Assembly: GCA_030734395.1 (NCBI GenBank)
Contig: JAUZTG010000003.1
Span: forward strand, 310,001 to 374,000
Origin: Sarocladium kiliense
Taxonomy: Eukaryota; Ascomycota; Sordariomycetes; Hypocreales; Sarocladiaceae
DNA: 64,000 nt
Reading direction: 5' to 3'
The translations under genes were made by a program, and so were the position numbers. Below, in pieces: positions 58,345 to 64,000 of the stretch. The first letter of the stretch is position 1, and the number at the start of each line of letters is the position of its first letter. Below the pieces are notes generated by a model. It saw only the letters and a list, made by a program, of their open reading frames with translations. It was not told the origin of the DNA and ran no database searches.

Positions 58345-59929
58345 ATGTTCGAAAACGTTCAGTTCGGTCCTCCGGATCCCATGTATGATTTGAAAAACAG
58401 CGCCGATGCAGATCTATCACCTGGCAAGGCCGACTTGGGAGTCGGAATCTATCGCAGCGAACAAGGCCAATACTCAGAGCTTCGATGCGTCCAACAGGTA
58501 GGGCATCCACAGCTCAAGGTCGCTCGCTACCTAATAAGATTAACATTACTTTACATTAGGCAAAGCAACATCTATTGAAGAATGACCCTGGTCATGATGT
58601 GAGGGTTCTTGTTTGACAACCGAGGGATCAATGTCACTGACTTCAGCGTGTTCAGTATGAAGTGACCACTGGCAATGCGCATTTCCTCAATCATGCTGCG
58701 AAAGTTATGTTTGGGAGAGACTCCAGAGAACTAGCTGCTAAAAAGGTAGTCTTCCTCTTGATCGAATCTGGGTTCATCCCACTGACGAAGTTCAAGATCG
58801 CTTCCGTCCAGACCATTTCTGGAACTGGAGCTGTGCACATTGCCGCACAGTTCATCGCCACAAGCTTGCATCCCAAGCCGTTAATCTATGTCGGTACTCC
58901 GACATGGGGAAACTATACGCCGCTGTGCGAACTGTCTGGACTCAATGTCGTTCACTACAGATATTTCGACTCCGAGAGACGTGCTGTTGACTTTGACTCG
59001 GTGTTGAAGGCCGCCCATGAGGCTCCTGAGAAAAGCATCTTTGTACTCCAGGGCTGCTGTCACAACCCAACGGGTGCTGATCTTACGACGGATCAATGGG
59101 AAGAGCTGGCCTCGGTATTTCAAGAAAAGAAGCATGTGCCTCTGCTAGATGTAGCATACCAAGGGCTCGGCAACGGCCTCGATGAGGATGCATACGCAGT
59201 GCGCATGTTCACCCGGATGGGCTTCGAAGCGTTTGTTTGCCAGTCCTTCTCGAAGAACTTTGCGCTTTACGGTGAGCGCTGCGGTGCACTGCATATGGTG
59301 TGTAAAGACGAGGCAACATCTCGACGTGTCTTTGACCGGTTGAGATGTCTGATTCGCTGGGATTTCTCGTCTGCTCCAGCTTTCGGAAGCCGGCTAGTCA
59401 GTATCACCCTCGACTCGGAGGACCTGTCTCGAGAATGGTGAGTTCTTCTTCATATTGGAAGTCGACGTGGAAACTAATTTGTCTGAGTAGGGCGACCGAG
59501 CTGAACGAAATGCGATCGAGGATTAAGGCACTCCGCCGTCAACTTCATACCCTGTTGATAGAGAGGTTCAAGGTAAGATGCAAACTTCCGTCTGCTTTTG
59601 GCTGAATACTGATCGTGCTAGACACCCGGTGAATGGAGTCAGATTGAAAAGGAGACCGGGCTGTTCTCGTAAGTGGCTCAAGTAGTCTCTGCACGCTGAT
59701 CTCGCCCTAATACGTGATATCTAGTTATCTGCCTCTGAAACCTTCGCATTGTCAACTTTTGAGGGCCAAGTATCATGTCTACCTCCCCGATACCGGAAGG
59801 ATTAACGTCTCGGGTCTCAATCGCAAGAACATCGAAAGAGTCGCCGCTTCTATTGATGAGGTGGTTCGAACCTGCAATGAGGGAGTAAGTTTGGAGAAAG
59901 GTATAGAATTCTATGGAGGAAAACTGTGA
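58345..59929 (+). CDS. Aspartate aminotransferase-like class I aminotransferase
   Basis: About seven exons from the ATG at 58345 (MFENVQFGPPDPMYDL). Fold-type I PLP motifs are in place: LGVGIYRSEQGQ at the N-terminus, GTPTWGNYTPL, CCHNPTGADLTTDQWEEL, LLDVAYQGLGNGLDEDAYAVR, and SFSKNFALYGERCGAL with the Schiff-base Lys. It resembles eukaryotic cytosolic aspartate aminotransferases, but the conserved N-terminal and PLP-domain wording is divergent, as expected of an accessory paralogue. The substrate may be another acidic or hydroxy amino acid. It lacks an evident presequence and should be cytosolic. Pairing with the divergent aldolase gene suggests that its 2-oxo acid product is cleaved. The GT at about 58745 starts an intron that removes a non-homologous stretch before IASVQTISGTGA. 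Confidence 0.9.
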
Positions 59930-60704
59930 TGACGATTGATTACTCCCAGAGACATTGTTGGGATATTCGACAAATTTGAAACATGATGTTAAACCTCGTT
60001 ATGTGTGCGTAAATCGTTCTCATGCAGAGTGATCACTTTGGAGCCGTCATCCTAGTGCCATTTCGTAGCCATATCCTTTGCGCTTTGCTTGGTGCCTTTG
60101 CGTACCGGAGGCCAGATGCACGAGTCAAGGACGATCGCACATGGCCAGAGGCTAGCTTGACAAACACTTCGGAAGCCACAGCCGGCAATTCAAGGTCGTG
60201 ATTTCTTTGGCAAACGTAGTTTGTCACTGCGATTACCGGACTCTGATACGCGCCTGATCTAGCTGAAGACAAGAAGCTGAAGAGTGGGAAGGGGACTTGA
60301 CACTACTCGGCTCCCTCCTCCATGTTCCATCTGGTGGCAGTGCCCGAAGCTCGGTTTGTGGGGCCGACGGTGGACACATGTGTTAGTCAAGTCTCCGGCC
60401 TAGACACCCGAGACTCTGCGTTCCGAGCATGAGCTCCCTGTGACATCCTCACTCAATAGGGGAATTCCAACTGGGATCACGATAGAAGTCCCACCTAAAC
60501 CAGAGAACAATTGTTCTGTGAAGTGTGTGAAACGTCGGCCCTGCTTAGGTGGGCAGCTAGTCATGGGAGCAACTTATCAGAGACCAACACAGCACCAGAG
60601 AAAAAAAACGTGATGCAGACACAGATTTACATTCAGAACAAAAACTATCAGCCTCGCTCGGCATCTTTGGCCGCCCTCAAATTTCCTGTGGCCTATCATC
60701 TCAA
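59930..60704. other. Convergent 3' region
   Basis: 0.78 kb between the aminotransferase and the amino-acid permease. No supported gene. Confidence 0.45.
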
Positions 60705-62778
60705 CTAAAACATCCAAGATAGACCTTGGCGGTAAATGACCGCAATGATCCGTGCCACGCCCGTCTTCCCCGAATCTTCCGTCTCCAATTCAGCATCATG
60801 CTGAGCCCTCTCTTCAGCAGCTGTGATTGTGGGAACTCCGGTGACCAGATCTGCTTCGAATGATTTGACTCGCTTCGTTCGATACCTGAGTTTGTAGCCA
60901 AAGAGGAAAATGAGGTAGATAGGCAAGCCGATGTAGCCCACTATGAAGTTCTTGTAGTCAAATGTGCCCACAAACACGTCGAAACTCTTCGTGAGGATAA
61001 GAAGCGACAGGAAGGCCAGCGCGATGTAGGAACCGATTGCCCCAAATGGAGATCGGTAGGGGAAACGGTCAAGAGCAATCTGCTGCACCTTGACAGCCTT
61101 GACGAAACCGATATGCGAAGTCAAAATACCGATCCAGGTCAGCATACCTATGTCTCAGTTAGTAAAAGACTGGCCGGAAGCGATGAGGAAACCATAGGAC
61201 GAACCGAAGACGGCCACCATATTAGTCAGGTACCCGAAGACCTGCTTGGCACCAGACTGCACACTCATGTAGGCAAGGCCAGTAAATGCGAGTGGAATGA
61301 TCATCGCCATGTACGGAACTCCTTTCGAGGTGGTGCGTGTCAAGATTTTGGGGGCCTTGCCGTCGCATGCGATACCGTACAACGTCCTCGTTGCAATATA
61401 TAGATCTGTCAAGATACGTTAGTTCATGCCAAGCCAAGTTTCCGGAACACAGCCATAACTCACCCGATACCGCTGCAGAAATGACGAAAATGAGGAGAGA
61501 AGCATTGATCACATGGTCGAGGCCGTTGATCTTAGCGGTCTTAATGGCAACGACAAATGGTGAGGCAGCGGCTGAAGTACTGGCTTTGAGGGCGAAAGCT
61601 AGCTCCATGCTGTTGTACGGGACGACCATGCCCAGGAAGAAGACGGAGACGACGTAGAAGAAGGCAATTCGGAAGAAGGTCATCTTGATTGCCTTGGGCA
61701 TGGCAATGCGGGGGTTTTTCGCTTCTGCTACAGTCACTCCAACAAGTTCAGTGCCTCCAAAAGCGTAGACCCTGTGAGATGTTAGATATGACTACTCGAT
61801 GGGAGTCTGGGTGCTGAACAACATACGCTTGGATCATTGTGCTCCATACACCGATGAACTTGCCGAGATCGCCGGTCAACTTGTATTCGGCGAAGGCGCC
61901 AGGGTCAGACCAGTATCGGAACCCTTTAACATCCCCTCTGTAGTGGGATAGTTAGCAAGATGAGCCGCTTGACAAAGTCGGTGCAATACTGACGTGGGAC
62001 CACCGCCACAGGCCAATACAAGCATCAGAATAATTACGCCCGTAAGGACGATCACCTTAATGGAAGACACCCAGAACTCCATCTCTCCGAACACCTTGAC
62101 GCTGCAGAAATTGACTGCAATGATGATGACGAGAACGATGCTGATCCACACTGCAGGACTGACTCGATCTGCAGTCCAGAACTGTGTTTTGGTGTGAGAA
62201 TGGTGACTCGTAAATTCAGGGGCCTCCTCCTTACCTCCATGATGAGGGCAGCAGCAGCCATCTGGTTCGGCGTGGCCAAGATATATTTGAACAAATAGGC
62301 ATAGCCTGTAGCAAATCCCAGGGCAGGATCGACGAAACGCGTGGCATAACCACCAAAGCCGCCTAGTAAAGAATCAGGCGTCAACTTTGTGAACCTTCCA
62401 TAGCGACGAGGAGATTGCAGTAAACTTACGTGCCATAGGAGCGAATGACAGCATCTCGCCCAACGCAGCCATAACGCAGAAAACCGTCAGGCCAATGATG
62501 CTGAAGTCAATCAGAATACCTGCAGGTCCCGTCTTTGCCAAAGCAGATCCTCTGATGCTAGTCAGCTTGCAGACTTCTCTGGGGGGGGGGGTGGGATATC
62601 CTTCTCACGTTCCAACCAGCAATCCTGTGCCAAGCGCACCTCCTAAGGCGATCATACTCAGGTGACGATCTTTGAGGTGCTTTCGCAAATGGCTCTCGGC
62701 AGCATCATGCTCTATCACCGTGCCCTCACCTGCCGCACTCTCCATGGCGAGCAGTGACGATGTCTTCTCCTCAGCCAT
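60705..62778 (-). CDS. Amino-acid permease (APC superfamily, fungal AAP type)
   Basis: Multi-exon and hydrophobic, with about 12 helices. The start chosen at 62778 (MAEEKTSSLLAMESAAG) gives a conventional N-terminus; a Met at 62877 is open upstream. Signature segments are HLKDRHLSMIALGGALGTGLLVGT (first helix), GFATGYAYLFKYILATP, FGGTELVGVTVAEAKNP (the conserved substrate-pathway helix) and DLYIATRTLYGIA. The tail holds EERAQHDAELE, a charged cytosolic end. It imports amino acids by proton symport and may bring in the amino-acid substrate or product of the neighbouring aminotransferase. Its first intron contains an 11-nt poly-G run near 62581. Confidence 0.88.
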
Positions 62779-63565
62779 CTTTAGCTTCTCTTCGTGTCTT
62801 CTTGCGTGGTGGAAAATAGAGGGTGTCTTCGGTAGAGAAGTGCTGGAGAGCGAAATACAATCAGCATTGCCATTCAAGTTCCTACTTCCCGCGGAGCTTC
62901 TGTGCTTTAAGTATAGCAGAGAGGCTACTGCATTCAGCTAGTGATTTCAAGCCCGCGTGAATCTTCGACCCCGGAAGTCCACCAAAGTCCAGAACCCCAA
63001 TTATAAGATAAGACCTGGGGAACTATCTCCACGTTATCATTTACTCGGCTTGTTCTCCCGCGATACACGACACCATCTATCAGCTGGTCGGTTGGGTGGC
63101 CCGAGTGCTAGTGCAGAGGCATTGATAGATGGTGGTTCTGGTGTGAATGGACCAAGCTTCGCCACCAGGTCATTAAGTCGGGACCAGCACAAATCTGGTG
63201 ATAGCTGGGAACCGAGTTACGGCAACAGAGCGTCTGGGTCTAATGTCGTGTGCCAAAGCATCATAAACCCACCCATCTCGGTGTGGGGTACCGAGCGGAC
63301 TGCCCCAAGTCTCTTAGTGTACCTTAGTCGTGGGCCCCCTTTGGGCTGGGTGTGGGCATGTATTGAAGGAAGAGGCAATCAGTCATTCGAGACAAGCTGC
63401 GTGGAACAGGTAGAAGTAGCATAGTATATTCATCATACGCCTTTCGATGCTTTGCGTGTTGGGATCCTCCAGAGAGGCAATGTACAGATAGGAAAACGGA
63501 TCCACATGATAATATTCCGGAACGCCAAAGAAGTCGCACAAGCTCTCTCATCCCAAATATCATGT
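62779..63565. other. Permease promoter and KEX1 3' region
   Basis: 0.79 kb with no gene-like frame. It marks the right border of the accessory run, since KEX1 beyond it is a core gene. Confidence 0.45.
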
Positions 63566-64000
63566 CTATGCAGAGCCAGATCCCGATGCTTTTTGCGCAG
63601 CACCACGTTGCTGCCGCTTCTCATTGAGGTCCTCATCGTCGCTGTCCTCACCCAAGGCATACTTGCTGCCGTCAGGCGCGGTCGGTGTTTGGACGTGCAA
63701 GTCGTCCAGCTCACTCTCATCAAACGCGGCAGCCTCGAGATCACCAGCGCGACCTTGTCCACGCTTCCGCCCAAGTCCGCCAAAAGCACGATCATCGGAG
63801 TCGACAGCTGAGTATACAGCCCTCTTGCGGCGCTCCCGCCAGATGAAGTAGCCCCAGACGGCGGCTGCCACGATCGTGATGGCCAAAACGATTTCGCCTG
63901 AGCGACGGTATGCAGCCCATTTGGCTTCTTCAACCTCCTTGTCTTTCTGGTCGTCATGGGGTTTCGCAGCAGAGCCCGAATCATGTTGCTTCTCGCCATC
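63566..64000 (-). CDS. KEX1: C-terminal part of pheromone-processing carboxypeptidase KEX1 (partial)
   Basis: The window ends inside this gene. The visible 144 codons hold an acidic/Lys lumenal stalk, the family segment KWAAYRRSGEIVLAITIVAAA leading into the single membrane helix (VWGYFIW), a basic stop-transfer stretch (RERRKR), and an acidic cytosolic tail with DLEAAAFDESELDDLH, which KEX1 homologues share. KEX1 is a Golgi serine carboxypeptidase that trims Lys/Arg from propheromones and toxins. The catalytic domain lies to the right of the window. Confidence 0.88.
   Translation of the reverse strand, partial: DGEKQHDSGSAAKPHDDQKDKEVEEAKWAAYRRSGEIVLAITIVAAAVWGYFIWRERRKRAVYSAVDSDDRAFGGLGRKRGQGRAGDLEAAAFDESELDDLHVQTPTAPDGSKYALGEDSDDEDLNEKRQQRGAAQKASGSGSA

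Noticed and set aside
62581..62593. Poly-G run
   Set aside because: It lies in the first intron of the amino-acid permease; a simple homopolymer with no evident role.
37264..62778. Classical secondary-metabolite cluster
   Set aside because: No PKS, NRPS, terpene cyclase, prenyltransferase or P450 gene is present in the run.

Overview
The window is nuclear DNA of a filamentous ascomycete (Pezizomycotina, possibly Dothideomycetes; the class is a guess from overall gene content). The evidence is dense short introns (about 44 to 155 nt, GT..AG, CTAAC/CTGAC branch points), several Zn(II)2Cys6 regulators, an AtfA-type bZIP factor, and fungal forms of ERV25, U1-C, Sdh5, Dsn1/Mis13 and KEX1. I assembled exon models by hand and checked most by reading-phase arithmetic.

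Left part (1-37 kb), mostly core genes: the end of a GPI-anchored wall protein; a CorA-like transporter; a hypothetical gene; a neutral-type trehalase paralogue with an unexpected N-terminal membrane segment; a NirA-like Zn2Cys6 regulator broken by one frameshift and one stop codon; a long disordered protein; the U1 snRNP protein U1-C (with a 6-nt microexon) divergent from ERV25; the succinate dehydrogenase assembly factor Sdh5; a small orphan protein; a ten-knuckle CCHC zinc protein; atfA behind a 4.1-kb upstream region; and the kinetochore gene dsn1/mis13.

Right part (37-63 kb), accessory: an unbroken run of metabolic, transport and regulatory genes. In order: MDR reductase, NCS1 permease, MFS exporter, flavin (LLM) monooxygenase, Zn2Cys6 regulator, Old Yellow Enzyme, secreted amidase, second Zn2Cys6 regulator, HpaI-type aldolase, aspartate-type aminotransferase and amino-acid permease. 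No PKS, NRPS or terpene backbone gene is present, so I read it as a catabolic (nitrogen or heterocycle assimilation) cluster rather than a secondary-metabolite cluster. A plausible scheme is uptake by NCS1 or the amino-acid permease, extracellular amide hydrolysis, flavin-dependent oxygenation and C=C reduction, transamination to a 2-oxo acid, and retro-aldol cleavage to pyruvate-type fragments. CGG..CCG inverted repeats recur in its promoters. The window ends inside the KEX1 carboxypeptidase gene.

I saw no tRNA, rRNA, transposon or CRISPR array.
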